Counted from the first letter of the stretch, positions 16,013 through 25,761 are shown. The stretch is DNA of 64,000 bases from Tahibacter sp032229445 (GCF_032229445.1 NZ_JAVTWC010000056.1:1-64000); one strand, 5' to 3'. Numbers and translations: made by a program. The notes: generated by a model from the letters alone, not told the origin.

Positions 16013-18097
16013 CTACGGCGTGAGCGACGTGGGTTGCGCCGGTGCGGAATCCCTGTCGTGCCCGGCACCGATGGGGCCGCAGCGATTGTCTGCGGCGACG
16101 AAAACGTATTCCCGCTGCTCGTCGTGCAGCACCAGCGACGGCCGCGCCTCGTTGACGGCGACTGCGAACTCCAGCCAACCGGCCAGCCCTGGCGAGATCG
16201 TGACCAGGGCCACAGTGCCGTCGCTGTTGCGGCGCGAAGCCAGTTCGCTGCGCCAGCCACCTACGTCGAGCCAGGTCGTGGCGCCTTTGCGTGAGATGTC
16301 GATGTTGCCCAGTTCCGCGTTGTGGTAGCGGCCGGCCAGTGTTCGTACCAGCGCCGGATCGGCCGGCACCGTCAGGGTCTTGCGCCGGGTTTCGACGTCT
16401 TCTTTCATGCGCCGGCTTTGCGTCGCCAGGTTCGTGACTGCTTCCGGCTGGCCGTCGAACAGTACTTCCAGCAGGCGTCGCCGGAATTGCCCGCGAATGC
16501 TGATGCCGCCCTGGTCGGCGTTGGTCAGTATGACGGCGCCGACGTTGTGTTCCGGCAGCCACATCACGTCGGAAATGAAGCCGAACATGCTGCCGCCATG
16601 GTGCAGCAGCGTAGTGCCGCTGCTGCGGTCGATCTTCAGGCCGATGCCGTAGCCGAGGTCGTTGCCGCGCGATGCCTGCTGCACGCGGCGCGCCAGCAGC
16701 GGCGCTTCGGCGATGTAGCGCGTGCCATCGGGCAGCAAGCCCTTGTCGAGTTCCATCTGTACGTAGCGGAGCAGGTCGTTGACGCTGCTCCATGCACCGC
16801 CTTCGGGACGGATGGGAAGGTCGGTGTATTGCAGGTCCATGCTGGCCGGCACGGTCATGCCGTCCACATCTTCCGAATGCGGTGAAGCGTGGTCCGCGCG
16901 TAGTGCGCGGTCGAAGTCGAGCGTGGTCGATTTCATGCCGAGAGGCTCGAACACCAGCGTTTGCATGGCAGCGTCGTAGGCAGCACCCATCTCCCGCTCC
17001 GGGTAGAGCGCATGCCCGCCAATGAACCCCGCCGCCGCCGCCGGGAGGTTGGCGTACTGGTAGATTTCCCCGAATCCGCTGGTCGGTTTCATCGTGGCCA
17101 GCGTGGTCAATGCCGATGCCGCTGTCGTGTCTTCGCTCTGGAACACCCATTCCATGTCCTGGCGCGGCAGGCCCGTGCAGGCGCAGACCAGATGTTTCAT
17201 CAGGACCTTGCGAGTCGTGTCCGCATCGCCGAGCTTGAACGTCGGCAGCACCTGCGTAACGGGCGTTTCCCAGGTGAACCTGCCCGCGTCGACGAGCTTG
17301 GCCAGCATCAGCGTCGTCAGCGGCTTGGTATTGGAGGCGATCATGAACAGGGTGTCGGCATCGACGGTTTCGGGCTTGCCAAGCTCGCGCACGCCGAAGC
17401 CTTGCGTGAGCACGACCTTGCCGCCCTGCACGATGCCGATGGCCACGCCGGGAACGTCGAATTGCCGGCGTGCGTCGTCGACGAACTGTTTCAACGCCTC
17501 GACACGCGCCGCGTCGAGCGTGTGCGCGGTCCTGCCGGCGAAGGACTCGCGGGTATAGCCCTGCGGCTGCAGTCGGCCAAAGATCAGTTCCAGTTGCGCG
17601 TCGCGCCGGGCCATGACGTCTGTCGTCATGTCGCGGATCGCGACGATCCAGCGATCTTTGTGCCGCATGGCCCGCGCCGCGGTTTCGCGCCGGTCTTTCG
17701 CTGCCGTTGCGTATCGGTAGTTTCGAATCTGCTCCCAACCATTGCGCGGGGCGCCGTCGCTGGCGCTTTCGAGTTGCGGTCGCGCCTGGGCATCATAGGC
17801 TGCCCAGGCGGCAGCGACTGCGGCTTCGGCGTCCTTGGCGATGACGTCGACCAGAACGATGTGGGAGCCACCTTCGGGCGCGGTCAGAACCACGGACGAT
17901 CCCGCTGCCTTGACCGACCAACCAGCGGGCGCGATGAAGCCGTGCCCGGCCGATGTGGCCAGCGGCGTGTCAGTGGTGAGAATTCTCGCGGCGTCTTCGG
18001 TGGATCCGGATATGCCGGCTGGGTGGCCGGTCCGGGCGCTGAGCACCGATGTGCATGCCATCAATAGCGAGCCGATGAAAGGAAGGCAGAGTTTCAC
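16013..18097 (-). CDS. Serine hydrolase, beta-lactamase/PBP4* family
   Basis: 694 residues from a GTG at 18097, chosen because TGGAG lies seven bases upstream and the chain then begins with a short signal ending in LMAC, a plausible lipobox; an ATG 30 bases earlier lacks this. Residues about 30-190 form an N-terminal extension. The beta-lactamase-like domain follows with SNTK (Ser-x-x-Lys nucleophile motif), YQYANL (Tyr-x-Asn) and HHGGS in place of KTG. A C-terminal beta-rich domain (from LAGRYHNAELG) matches the lipocalin-like tail of esterase/peptidase relatives. It is exported. It lies 107 bp downstream of blaR1 and is probably regulated by BlaI. Substrate may be a peptide or ester rather than a beta-lactam. 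Confidence 0.82.
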   Translation of the reverse strand: MKLCLPFIGSLLMACTSVLSARTGHPAGISGSTEDAARILTTDTPLATSAGHGFIAPAGWSVKAAGSSVVLTAPEGGSHIVLVDVIAKDAEAAVAAAWAAYDAQARPQLESASDGAPRNGWEQIRNYRYATAAKDRRETAARAMRHKDRWIVAIRDMTTDVMARRDAQLELIFGRLQPQGYTRESFAGRTAHTLDAARVEALKQFVDDARRQFDVPGVAIGIVQGGKVVLTQGFGVRELGKPETVDADTLFMIASNTKPLTTLMLAKLVDAGRFTWETPVTQVLPTFKLGDADTTRKVLMKHLVCACTGLPRQDMEWVFQSEDTTAASALTTLATMKPTSGFGEIYQYANLPAAAAGFIGGHALYPEREMGAAYDAAMQTLVFEPLGMKSTTLDFDRALRADHASPHSEDVDGMTVPASMDLQYTDLPIRPEGGAWSSVNDLLRYVQMELDKGLLPDGTRYIAEAPLLARRVQQASRGNDLGYGIGLKIDRSSGTTLLHHGGSMFGFISDVMWLPEHNVGAVILTNADQGGISIRGQFRRRLLEVLFDGQPEAVTNLATQSRRMKEDVETRRKTLTVPADPALVRTLAGRYHNAELGNIDISRKGATTWLDVGGWRSELASRRNSDGTVALVTISPGLAGWLEFAVAVNEARPSLVLHDEQREYVFVAADNRCGPIGAGHDRDSAPAQPTSLTP

Positions 18098-18204
18098 GGA
18101 CGTCTCCAAGACGGAATTGCAGGGCATGGTCGCCGCTGCCTCGTCGCCTGGTGGCGTGTAACCGAAGCATCGGCAGTCACCGTCGGGTTGGGCGTTGCAG
18201 GCGG

Positions 18205-19872
18205 TCAGGCGCGCGGTGGGGCTCGCTTCGCGAGGCGCAGCGCCAGTGCGTTGTCCATGAGGTTTCGCAACTCGCGCCCGGTCCGTTCCGCCGCCTTCTC
18301 CCGTCGGTGGTTGAGCGACTCGATCTGCTGACTGAGCGCGTGCACGGGCTCCATCGCACGCTCCGATTCGGTGGCGAGCGCGTTCCAGGCTTTTTCCAGG
18401 GCTTGCTGACGATGGGATTCGGCCTGCTGCTGACGAATCACGCCATCCCAGTCGGACTGTGCCTGGAGTTCGTCGGACGAGGGCTCGATCGGCGCGGACA
18501 TCGCTTCCACGCGGTCGCGCAACATCGTGGCCTTGTGATGGCGGATAGCCATCGCTGCATTCAACAGGTCGATCTGCTGGCTCAGCGTGTCGGTTTCCTG
18601 CCAGGCCTGGCGAGCGCGGGCGAGCAGCGAAGCATCGGTGATGACGTAGTCCACGCCACCACGGCGGACCCAGAGAAATTCGCCCTGGACGCTGCGTCTC
18701 GCCGCCTCGATCGCCGTGAAATCATCGCTCGGACCCCAGATCGGGATGGCGTCGCCGGTCTCCGGGACGAGCGCGAATGTGGCGCGCATCGGTGCGTCGG
18801 ACACATGGTCAGGGGGCGTGCGGCGAACGACATCGGCCACCGCTGCGGGGCCGGAGGGTGGGATCGACGCAAACGCGTAAGCGGCGGTGCAGGCCGCGGC
18901 CAATCCAAGCAACGGAAAGACGAGCATGGCGCGACCGTGCCTGTATTTCCTGGGACGCACGAGATGCTGGATCCGTGACAGCAGATCGCCGCCGCAGGCT
19001 GACTGCGCCACACGCATAATCGGGTGGATGTGCTGGAGGTCGGACAGCTCCGACAACGCCAGCGCGAGGTGGCGCGGTGTGCCGATGACGCCGGCCGCGA
19101 GCTGGTCGGCGATCAGCTCCCGCTCGACGCGGATGCGATGCGACAGCCACCACGTGATCGGGTGATAGAACAACAGGGCTTCCGCGATGTTCTGCAGCAG
19201 GTTGACGAGGTAGTCATGCCGGCGAATGTGGGCCAGCTCGTGCGCCAGCAATGCTTCGATCAGTTCAGGCGGCATGCGCGCCAGCAATGCGGTGGGGACC
19301 AGCACGACGGGGCGCCACCAGCCCGCCGACATCGGCGAGTCGAGCGAATCGACCAGGTGGAGCAGCACGCCATGGCGCAAGCCGAAGCGGACTGCCAAGG
19401 CATCCAGACGGTTCTGCCACGCGGTGTGCAGCGCGTTCTGTGGCGATCGACGCATGTGCCGGACCCAGGCCAAGCCCAGGGCCAGACGCAGGAACATGGC
19501 ACTGGTGCCGGCGGCCCATAGCGCGACGACCCGGCTCGACAAGTCGGTGAACGGCGTCGTGACGGCGAATGCGAGCAAGTGCTGCCCGGTGGATGCGCCC
19601 GAACCGCCGCCGATGGGCGAGAAGAGTGGTCGCATCAGGGCTGATGACGCCGGCAGCGCGGTCGCGGTGAGCTGCGCGACCAGGGTCAGGCCAGGCACCA
19701 GCACACAGGCGAGCAAGGCGAGACATGCGACGGTATATCTCGCCTGCGGCCGTGCATGACGCAGACCGTACAACGAGAGCATCGCGAGCACGCCAATCAG
19801 CGTGCCCTGCCAGAGAAAATGCAGCAGTGCGTGACCCAGCGCGGGAGCCACGGTCGCGAGAAAATCACTCAT
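18205..19872 (-). CDS. BlaR1-like M56 family metallopeptidase
   Basis: 555 residues from the ATG at 19872, overlapping the blaI stop by eight bases. Four N-terminal membrane segments surround a cytoplasmic gluzincin loop: LLAHELAHIRRHDYL (HExxH zinc site) and, further on, RVERELIADQLA (third ligand Glu). In BlaR1/MecR1 this domain cleaves the repressor after an outside signal. The last membrane segment (MLVFPLLGLAAACTAAYAFA) is followed by about 230 extracytoplasmic residues that do not show the penicillin-binding SxxK domain; they are largely helical and coiled-coil-like. The signal is therefore probably not a beta-lactam bound at a PBP sensor. Confidence 0.85.
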   Translation of the reverse strand: MSDFLATVAPALGHALLHFLWQGTLIGVLAMLSLYGLRHARPQARYTVACLALLACVLVPGLTLVAQLTATALPASSALMRPLFSPIGGGSGASTGQHLLAFAVTTPFTDLSSRVVALWAAGTSAMFLRLALGLAWVRHMRRSPQNALHTAWQNRLDALAVRFGLRHGVLLHLVDSLDSPMSAGWWRPVVLVPTALLARMPPELIEALLAHELAHIRRHDYLVNLLQNIAEALLFYHPITWWLSHRIRVERELIADQLAAGVIGTPRHLALALSELSDLQHIHPIMRVAQSACGGDLLSRIQHLVRPRKYRHGRAMLVFPLLGLAAACTAAYAFASIPPSGPAAVADVVRRTPPDHVSDAPMRATFALVPETGDAIPIWGPSDDFTAIEAARRSVQGEFLWVRRGGVDYVITDASLLARARQAWQETDTLSQQIDLLNAAMAIRHHKATMLRDRVEAMSAPIEPSSDELQAQSDWDGVIRQQQAESHRQQALEKAWNALATESERAMEPVHALSQQIESLNHRREKAAERTGRELRNLMDNALALRLAKRAPPRA

Positions 19873-20254
19873 CCGGGTTCTCCGCGAGGAAACGCCTGAT
19901 CTCTTCGCGTTCCTTGCTGCTGACATGTTTGCGCAGCGCGGCCAGCACGAGGCTTTTGGCAGAGCCGGAGAAGGCTTTCTGGATAAGGTCGCCTAGCAGA
20001 TTGGTCTGCAGCGCGTCTTGCGCATGCGCGGCGGCGTAGACGTGCGAACGCTCGCTCTCGTCACGCGTGAGCAGGCCTTTCCCGTGCATGACCTGCATCA
20101 GGCGCAGGACCGTGGCGTAGATGAGATCGGGGCGATCACTCAGGCGTGCGGCGTGCAGGTCCTTGACGGTGGACGGACCAAGGCGCCAGATCACCCGCAG
20201 CAGATCGAGTTCGGCCGCGGTCGGCTTCGGGGTCTTGGGGCGATTCTTCGGCAT
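19865..20254 (-). CDS. BlaI/MecI/CopY family repressor
   Basis: 129 residues from the ATG at 20254. Winged-helix DNA-binding domain with LTAAELDLLRVIW-type start (TAAELDLLRVIWRLGPSTVKDLHAA) and YATVLRLMQVMHGKGLLTRDESERSHVY. The C-terminal helices are for dimerisation (FSGSAKSLVLAALRKHVSSKEREEIRRFLAE). It represses its own operon and is inactivated by BlaR1 cleavage. A perfect 30-bp palindrome 44 bases upstream is the likely operator. First gene of blaI-blaR1-serine hydrolase. Confidence 0.92.
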   Translation of the reverse strand: MPKNRPKTPKPTAAELDLLRVIWRLGPSTVKDLHAARLSDRPDLIYATVLRLMQVMHGKGLLTRDESERSHVYAAAHAQDALQTNLLGDLIQKAFSGSAKSLVLAALRKHVSSKEREEIRRFLAENPDE

Positions 20255-20297
20255 GCATGACTCGGCGCATTTCGGGTCGGACGCAGCATAGGATTGG

Positions 20298-20327
20298 TAG
20301 ACCGAATTGTCTAGACAATTCGGTCTA
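20298..20327. promoter_or_regulatory. 30-bp perfect palindrome, likely BlaI operator
   Basis: Half-site TAGACCGAATTGTCT followed directly by its exact reverse complement. It is centred 58 bases upstream of the blaI start. BlaI-family operators are dyads around ACA/TGT; here GTCTAGAC lies at the centre with ACAAT/ATTGT arms. No other copy was noticed in the window. Confidence 0.8.
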
Positions 20328-20600
20328 TGTCGTAAGTCATGGAACCCCGATGACAGCGCAGCACCCGGCGACTCCATATGCCCGCGACCGGGCACGAGCT
20401 GCCTATGCGCCGTACAGCGATAGCGAGTACGGAGGCCTCGACCGCGATCCGGGCTTCCCCGCAATGCGGTCGGCAAGACCGCCCTCTGGGCAGCGACGGC
20501 ACCTCGCAATGCTTGGCGCGCACCTGCTTTTGAGCTAGAACACCCCGACGTCCGACATCGTCGGGTGGCAATGGCCTTTTTCACCCGTACAGGAAATTTC

Positions 20601-21110
20601 ATGTCCGAGCCCGGCGCACCTGACGATGACGAACTGTTCCGGCTGGGCCAGGTCGTCGCGCACATCCTGCAACAGCGCGCTCAGATGCTGGTCACGGCCG
20701 AGTCCTGCACCGGCGGCTGGATCGCCAAGACGCTGACTGACATCGCTGGCAGTTCGGCCTGGTTCGAGGCCGGCCTCGTTGCCTACAGCTATGAAGCCAA
20801 GCAGGCCCTGCTGGGCGTGCGGCCCGAAACACTGGCCCAGCACGGTGCCGTCAGCAAGGAGACCGTGGTCGAGATGGTGTCGGGCGCGCTCGCCCGCTAC
20901 GGTGCATCGGTCGCGGTCGCGGTGACCGGAATCGCCGGACCCGGCGGTGCGACGCCGGGCAAGCCTGTAGGCACCGTCTGGATCGGCTGGAAACGGCGTG
21001 GCGGCTACGCTCACGCCGAGGTATTCCATTTCGACGGCGATCGCGAGGCGGTACGCCGTCACACCGTTGCCGTTGCGCTCGCCGGCGTTCAGAAAATTCT
21101 TAGCGCCTGA
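20601..21110 (+). CDS. cinA: CinA family nicotinamide-nucleotide amidase
   Basis: 169 residues from the ATG at 20601, twelve codons inside a longer frame, preceded by AGGAAA. It is the stand-alone C-terminal CinA (PncC/YgaD) domain: TAESCTGGWIAKTLTDIAGSS near residue 30 has the catalytic Ser/Lys region, and VTGIAGPGGATPGKPVGTVW is the second signature. It deamidates NMN to NaMN in pyridine nucleotide salvage. The position directly before recA is conserved in many proteobacteria, and the two may be co-expressed. Confidence 0.93.
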   Translation: MSEPGAPDDDELFRLGQVVAHILQQRAQMLVTAESCTGGWIAKTLTDIAGSSAWFEAGLVAYSYEAKQALLGVRPETLAQHGAVSKETVVEMVSGALARYGASVAVAVTGIAGPGGATPGKPVGTVWIGWKRRGGYAHAEVFHFDGDREAVRRHTVAVALAGVQKILSA

Positions 21111-21257
21111 CGCGGCCCGCGCCGCATGCGGGCCGGTCCGGTCCGGGTGTGGAATAATCCGGCAGTCTGTTCGCCGTCTGTACCACTTCGTCTCGCCGCG
21201 TGAGAACGCCGGCGTCGACACTGCGCGGCGCAAACCCCTATGACGAGGAATTCAGCA

Positions 21258-22301
21258 ATGGCAATGGATGACAACAAGCGCAAGGCGCTCACTTCGGCCC
21301 TGAGCCAGATCGAGAAGCAATTCGGCAAAGGCGCGGTGATGCGCATGGGCGACAAGGTCGCCGAGCCCATCGATGCGATTTCCACCGGTTCCTTTGCGCT
21401 GGACATGGCTCTGGGCATCGGCGGTCTGCCGCGCGGGCGCGTCGTCGAGATCTACGGCCCGGAGTCCTCGGGCAAGACCACGCTGACCCTGCAGGCCATC
21501 GCGAGCTGCCAGCGTATGGGCGGTACTGCGGCCTTCGTCGACGCCGAGCACGCGCTGGACCCGAGCTACGCCGAAAAGCTCGGTGTGAACGTCGACGACC
21601 TGCTTGTCTCCCAGCCCGACACGGGCGAGCAGGCGCTGGAAATCGTCGACATGCTGGTGCGTTCCAATGCGGTCGACATGGTCGTGATCGACTCGGTCGC
21701 CGCACTGACGCCGAAGGCTGAAATCGAAGGCGAGATGGGCGAGATGCAGGTTGGCCTGCAGGCCCGTCTCATGAGCCAGGCGCTGCGCAAGCTCACCGGC
21801 AACATCAAGAAATCCGGCTGCCTCGTCGTCTTCATCAATCAGCTGCGCATGAAGATCGGCAACATGATGCCGGGCCAGAATCCGGAAACCACGACCGGCG
21901 GCAACGCGCTCAAGTTTTACGCATCGGTGCGCCTGGATATCCGCCGCATCGGCTCGGTCAAGAAGGGCGACGAGATCATCGGCAATGAGACCAAGATCAA
22001 GGTCGTCAAGAACAAGCTCGCGCCGCCGTTCAAGCAGGTCTTCACCGAAATCCTCTATGGCGAAGGCATCAGCAAGGAAGGCGAACTGATCGATCTGGGT
22101 GTGGACCACAAGCTGGTGGAAAAATCGGGCTCCTGGTACAGCTACAGCGGCGAGCGAATCGGCCAGGGCAAGGACAATGCGCGCAACTTCCTGCGCGAGC
22201 ACAAGGACATGGCCGCACAGATCGAGGCTGCCCTGCGCATCAAGATGATGCCGGAGAAGCGCGCGGTGTCGACGCCGGAGTTCGAGCCGGAAGAGGCGTG
22301 A
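21258..22301 (+). CDS. recA: Recombinase RecA
   Basis: 347 residues from the ATG at 21258, the standard RecA length; GAGGAA lies nine bases upstream. Walker A GPESSGKTT near residue 67, Walker B VVIDSVAAL, L1/L2 DNA-binding loops (EGEMGEMQVGLQARLMSQALRKLTG and INQLRMKIGNMMPGQNPETTTGG). It forms filaments on ssDNA, catalyses strand exchange and stimulates LexA self-cleavage. recX follows 67 bp downstream. I looked for a LexA box in 21111-21257 and did not see a convincing one. Confidence 0.99.
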   Translation: MAMDDNKRKALTSALSQIEKQFGKGAVMRMGDKVAEPIDAISTGSFALDMALGIGGLPRGRVVEIYGPESSGKTTLTLQAIASCQRMGGTAAFVDAEHALDPSYAEKLGVNVDDLLVSQPDTGEQALEIVDMLVRSNAVDMVVIDSVAALTPKAEIEGEMGEMQVGLQARLMSQALRKLTGNIKKSGCLVVFINQLRMKIGNMMPGQNPETTTGGNALKFYASVRLDIRRIGSVKKGDEIIGNETKIKVVKNKLAPPFKQVFTEILYGEGISKEGELIDLGVDHKLVEKSGSWYSYSGERIGQGKDNARNFLREHKDMAAQIEAALRIKMMPEKRAVSTPEFEPEEA

Positions 22302-22368
22302 TCCTCGGCGTTGCGGCCACGGCCGCGAGGCCGGCCGGGACGCAAGCCTGCAAGGGCATCCGCACCGC

Positions 22369-22863
22369 ATGAGCCGCAAGCGTGACGACAAAACGCTGCC
22401 CAGCGCCTACGGTAAGGCGTTGGGCTTGCTGTCGCGACGCGAGCATTCCGAGCGCGAACTCAAGCGCAAGCTGGATCGCACGGGTTATACCGGTGACGAA
22501 ACCGCGCAGGCGCTGGCCAGATTGCAGGAGCAGGAGTTCCAGAGCGACGACCGCTTTGCCGACCTGCTCGTACGCAGCCGTGTCAGCCAGGGCCAGGGGC
22601 CGCGCCGTATCCTGGCTGAGTTGCGCACCCACGGCATCGCCGACACCGAGGCGCGTGAGGCGCTGGAGCGCGAAGGTACGGACTGGCTGGTCCTGGCGCG
22701 CCAGATCTATCGACGCCGATTCCCCGCTGCCGTCGCCGATGGCGACCGTCGGGAAAGCGCGCGCCGCGCCGCGTTCCTCTTGCGCCGCGGCTTTGATGCC
22801 GCCACAGTAAGGACCATCACCCACGCCGATGACGTGGACGACTCCGCCGAGGAGTTCGATTAG
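22369..22863 (+). CDS. recX: Regulatory protein RecX
   Basis: 164 residues. All-helical three-repeat RecX protein: LGLLSRREHSERELKRKLDRTGY (first helix triplet), ALARLQEQEFQSDDRFADLLVRSRVSQGQGPRRILAELRTHGI (central), and C-terminal RRAAFLLRRGFDAATVRTI. It binds RecA filaments and limits recombinase activity. Location just after recA is the usual one and points to co-transcription. Confidence 0.95.
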   Translation: MSRKRDDKTLPSAYGKALGLLSRREHSERELKRKLDRTGYTGDETAQALARLQEQEFQSDDRFADLLVRSRVSQGQGPRRILAELRTHGIADTEAREALEREGTDWLVLARQIYRRRFPAAVADGDRRESARRAAFLLRRGFDAATVRTITHADDVDDSAEEFD

Positions 22864-22882
22864 GGATGGTTTGAACGGACGT

Positions 22883-22910
22883 GCCGGCCTTCGCGGCCGG
22901 CGTTGTATTT
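22883..22910 (+). terminator. Hairpin after recX
   Basis: Seven-base stem GCCGGCC/GGCCGGC with a five-base loop (TTCGC), followed by GTTGTATTT. The T-run is interrupted, so termination is likely but not strong. Confidence 0.5.
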
Positions 22911-23027
22911 CCGTAGCCGCGATTCCGATCCCGATCTGCACGGGTCGGCAGTTGATCCGGACTTCCCAGGCAATCTTGGCCGATCGTTCCCCGGCGTGTC
23001 CGACTTCCGCCTCCAGTGACGACGACC

Positions 23028-25661
23028 ATGCGCAGCAGTGCCGAGATCCGCCAGAGCTTCCTCGATTTCTTCAAGAGCAAGGGTCACGAAATCGTGCCCT
23101 CGAGCCCGTTGGTTCCGGGTAACGATCCGACGCTGTTGTTCACCAATGCGGGCATGGTGCAGTTCAAGGACGTGTTCCTCGGCGCCGAAAAACGCAGTTA
23201 CACGCGTGCGGTCTCTTCGCAGCGCTGCGTGCGTGCCGGCGGCAAGCACAACGACCTCGACCAGGTCGGCTATACCGCACGCCATCACACCTTCTTCGAG
23301 ATGCTGGGCAATTTCAGCTTCGGCGACTATTTCAAGCACGATGCGATCACGTATGCGTGGGAATTGCTGACTGAGGTCTGGAAGCTGCCGAAGGAACGCC
23401 TGCTCGTCACCATCTATCACACCGACGACGAAGCGTTCGCCATCTGGAACACGATCGTCGGCCTGCCGGCCGAACGCATCATCCGCATCGGCGACAACAA
23501 GGGTGCGCCGTATGCGTCCGACAATTTCTGGCAGATGGCCGATACCGGCCCTTGCGGCCCGTGTACCGAGATCTTCTACGACCACGGCGAACACATCGCT
23601 GGCGGCCCTCCGGGCTCGCCCGACGAGGACGGCGACCGCTTCATCGAGATCTGGAACAACGTGTTCATGCAGTTCGATCGCGCTGCAGACGGCACGCTGG
23701 CGCCGCTGCCGGCGCCGTGCGTCGATACCGGCATGGGTCTGGAACGCGTCTCCGCCGTGCTGCAGCATGTGCATTCCAACTACGAGATCGACCTGTTCCA
23801 GCACCTGATCCGGGCGGCTGCGACGTTCACCGGCACGGCAGACCTCGAGAACACGTCGCTGCGTGTCATTGCCGACCACATACGTGCCTGCAGCTTCCTG
23901 ATCGTCGACGGCGTGCTGCCGTCCAACGAAGGGCGAGGCTACGTGCTTCGCCGCATCATCCGGCGCGCGCTGCGCCACGGCTACATGCTCGGCGTGCGCG
24001 GACTGTTCTTCCACAGGATGGTCACGGCGCTGGTCGAGCAGATGGGCGCGGCGTATCCGGAACTGGTCGAGAAGAGTGGGATGGTCGAGCGCGCGCTCAA
24101 GGCCGAGGAAGAACGTTTCGGCATGACGCTGGAGCAGGGCATGAAGCTGTTCGAGGAGGTCGCGGCGAAAGCGAGCGGCTCGATTCCGGGCGAACAGGCC
24201 TTCCGTCTCTACGACACCTATGGCTTTCCGCTGGACCTCACCGCGGACATTGCACGCGAACGCGGCCTGATCGTCGACATGGACGGCTACAACAAGGCCA
24301 TGGAGGCGCAGAAGGATCTGGCGCGTGCCTCCAGCCAGTTCGAAACCAAGGCCATGTTGTCCGCCGAGGCAATCCAGCAACTGCCAGCGACGCAGTTCCT
24401 GGGCTACGACGCTGCGTCCGCCGACGCGCTCAAGCTCGTCGGTATCGTGCGCGGCTCGCGTCTCGTCGATGAGCTCAGGGATGGCGAGGACGCAACGCTG
24501 GTGCTCGACCGTACGCCGTTCTATGCGGAGTCGGGTGGACAAGTCGGCGATATCGGCTTGCTGAGCACGGGGTATGGCCGCTTCGCCGTGCGCGACACGA
24601 TCAAGCTCGCCGGCACATTTCACGGACATGTGGGCCGCTGGGAAGGCAAGACCCTGCGTCTCGGCGAGAACTTGCGCGGCGAGATCGATGCGCCGCGCCG
24701 TACTGCCGTCGTCCTCAATCATTCGGCGACGCATCTGATGCACGCCGCGCTGCGGCAGGTGCTCGGCACGCATGTCACGCAGAAAGGTTCTCTGGTCGCG
24801 CCCGATCGACTCCGCTTCGACTTCTCGCATTTTCACCCGGTCACACCGGATGAACTGCGTACGGTCGAGGACATGGTCAATGCCGAAGTGCGCCGCAACG
24901 CGGCCGCGGACGTTCGCACCATGGCTTACAAGGACGCGATCGATTTCGGCGCGATGGCGCTGTTCGGCGAGAAGTACGGCGAGCACGTGCGCGTACTCAA
25001 ATTCGGCGATTTCTCCACCGAGCTGTGCGGCGGCACGCACGTGGCACGGACGGGCGACATCGGCCTGTTCAAGATCCTCAGCGAAGGCGGCGTCGCGGCC
25101 GGTGTGCGTCGCATCGAGGCCACGACCGGAGCGGGTGCGCTGGCCTTCGTGCGTGAAGAGGAGCGGCGTCTCGACGAAGTGGCGCAACTGCTCGGTTCGA
25201 CGACCGCCGAGGCAGCCGACAAGCTGCGTCAGCTGTTCGAACGGCAAAAGCGCACCGAGCGTGAGCTGGAATCGTTCAAGGCCAAGGCGACCGGCGCAGC
25301 GACGGCGCAGCTGGCCGACGCGGCGCTGGACATCGCGGGTACCAAGCTCATTGCCGCGCGCGTGGAAGGACTCGACGCCAAGGGGCTGCGCGAGGGCATA
25401 GACCAGATCAAGGCGCGGCTGCCGGACTGTATCGTCCTGCTGGCCTCGGTGGCGGACGGAAAAGTCTCTCTCGCCGCTGGCGTGCAGGGTGCTCCCGCAG
25501 GCAAGGTGAAGGCGGGGGACCTCGTCGGTTTCGTGGCCCGGCAGATTGGCGGCAAGGGCGGCGGCCGGCCTGACATGGCGCAGGGCGGTGGCGAGGATTC
25601 CCCCGCGCTGCCGCGTGTTCTCGCCGATGTGCGCGGCTGGGTCGAACAACAGCTCGCCTAG
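23028..25661 (+). CDS. alaS: Alanyl-tRNA synthetase
   Basis: 877 residues from the ATG at 23028 (MRSSAEIRQSFLDFFKSKGH), preferred to a GTG four codons upstream because it matches the usual N-terminus. Class II catalytic core with NDPTLLFTNAGMVQFKDVFLG and RCVRAGGKHNDLDQVG. The editing domain has LNHSATHLMHAALR (HxxxH) and ELCGGTHVARTGDIG (Cys/His), which bind zinc and remove Ser/Gly. A C-Ala domain lies at the end. It charges tRNA-Ala. Next gene is csrA, as in many gammaproteobacteria. Confidence 0.98.
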   Translation: MRSSAEIRQSFLDFFKSKGHEIVPSSPLVPGNDPTLLFTNAGMVQFKDVFLGAEKRSYTRAVSSQRCVRAGGKHNDLDQVGYTARHHTFFEMLGNFSFGDYFKHDAITYAWELLTEVWKLPKERLLVTIYHTDDEAFAIWNTIVGLPAERIIRIGDNKGAPYASDNFWQMADTGPCGPCTEIFYDHGEHIAGGPPGSPDEDGDRFIEIWNNVFMQFDRAADGTLAPLPAPCVDTGMGLERVSAVLQHVHSNYEIDLFQHLIRAAATFTGTADLENTSLRVIADHIRACSFLIVDGVLPSNEGRGYVLRRIIRRALRHGYMLGVRGLFFHRMVTALVEQMGAAYPELVEKSGMVERALKAEEERFGMTLEQGMKLFEEVAAKASGSIPGEQAFRLYDTYGFPLDLTADIARERGLIVDMDGYNKAMEAQKDLARASSQFETKAMLSAEAIQQLPATQFLGYDAASADALKLVGIVRGSRLVDELRDGEDATLVLDRTPFYAESGGQVGDIGLLSTGYGRFAVRDTIKLAGTFHGHVGRWEGKTLRLGENLRGEIDAPRRTAVVLNHSATHLMHAALRQVLGTHVTQKGSLVAPDRLRFDFSHFHPVTPDELRTVEDMVNAEVRRNAAADVRTMAYKDAIDFGAMALFGEKYGEHVRVLKFGDFSTELCGGTHVARTGDIGLFKILSEGGVAAGVRRIEATTGAGALAFVREEERRLDEVAQLLGSTTAEAADKLRQLFERQKRTERELESFKAKATGAATAQLADAALDIAGTKLIAARVEGLDAKGLREGIDQIKARLPDCIVLLASVADGKVSLAAGVQGAPAGKVKAGDLVGFVARQIGGKGGGRPDMAQGGGEDSPALPRVLADVRGWVEQQLA

Positions 25662-25761
25662 ACGAGTGCGTTACTTTTGCGGTGATAGTCTCGGCCTTGC
25701 CTGCTCGCTAAATGGAGTCATGGCCGCACGGCAATACGCCGAAAGTAATGCGTGGCTTCAA

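Noticed and set aside
21111..21257. LexA box before recA
   Set aside because: Looked for CTGT-N8-ACAG and the Xanthomonas-type dyad; only partial half-sites such as CTGTTCG were seen.
21252..22391. Long open frames antisense to recA, alaS, clpX, lon, tig and dnaX
   Set aside because: High-GC shadow frames opposite clear conserved genes; no ribosome sites or family features.
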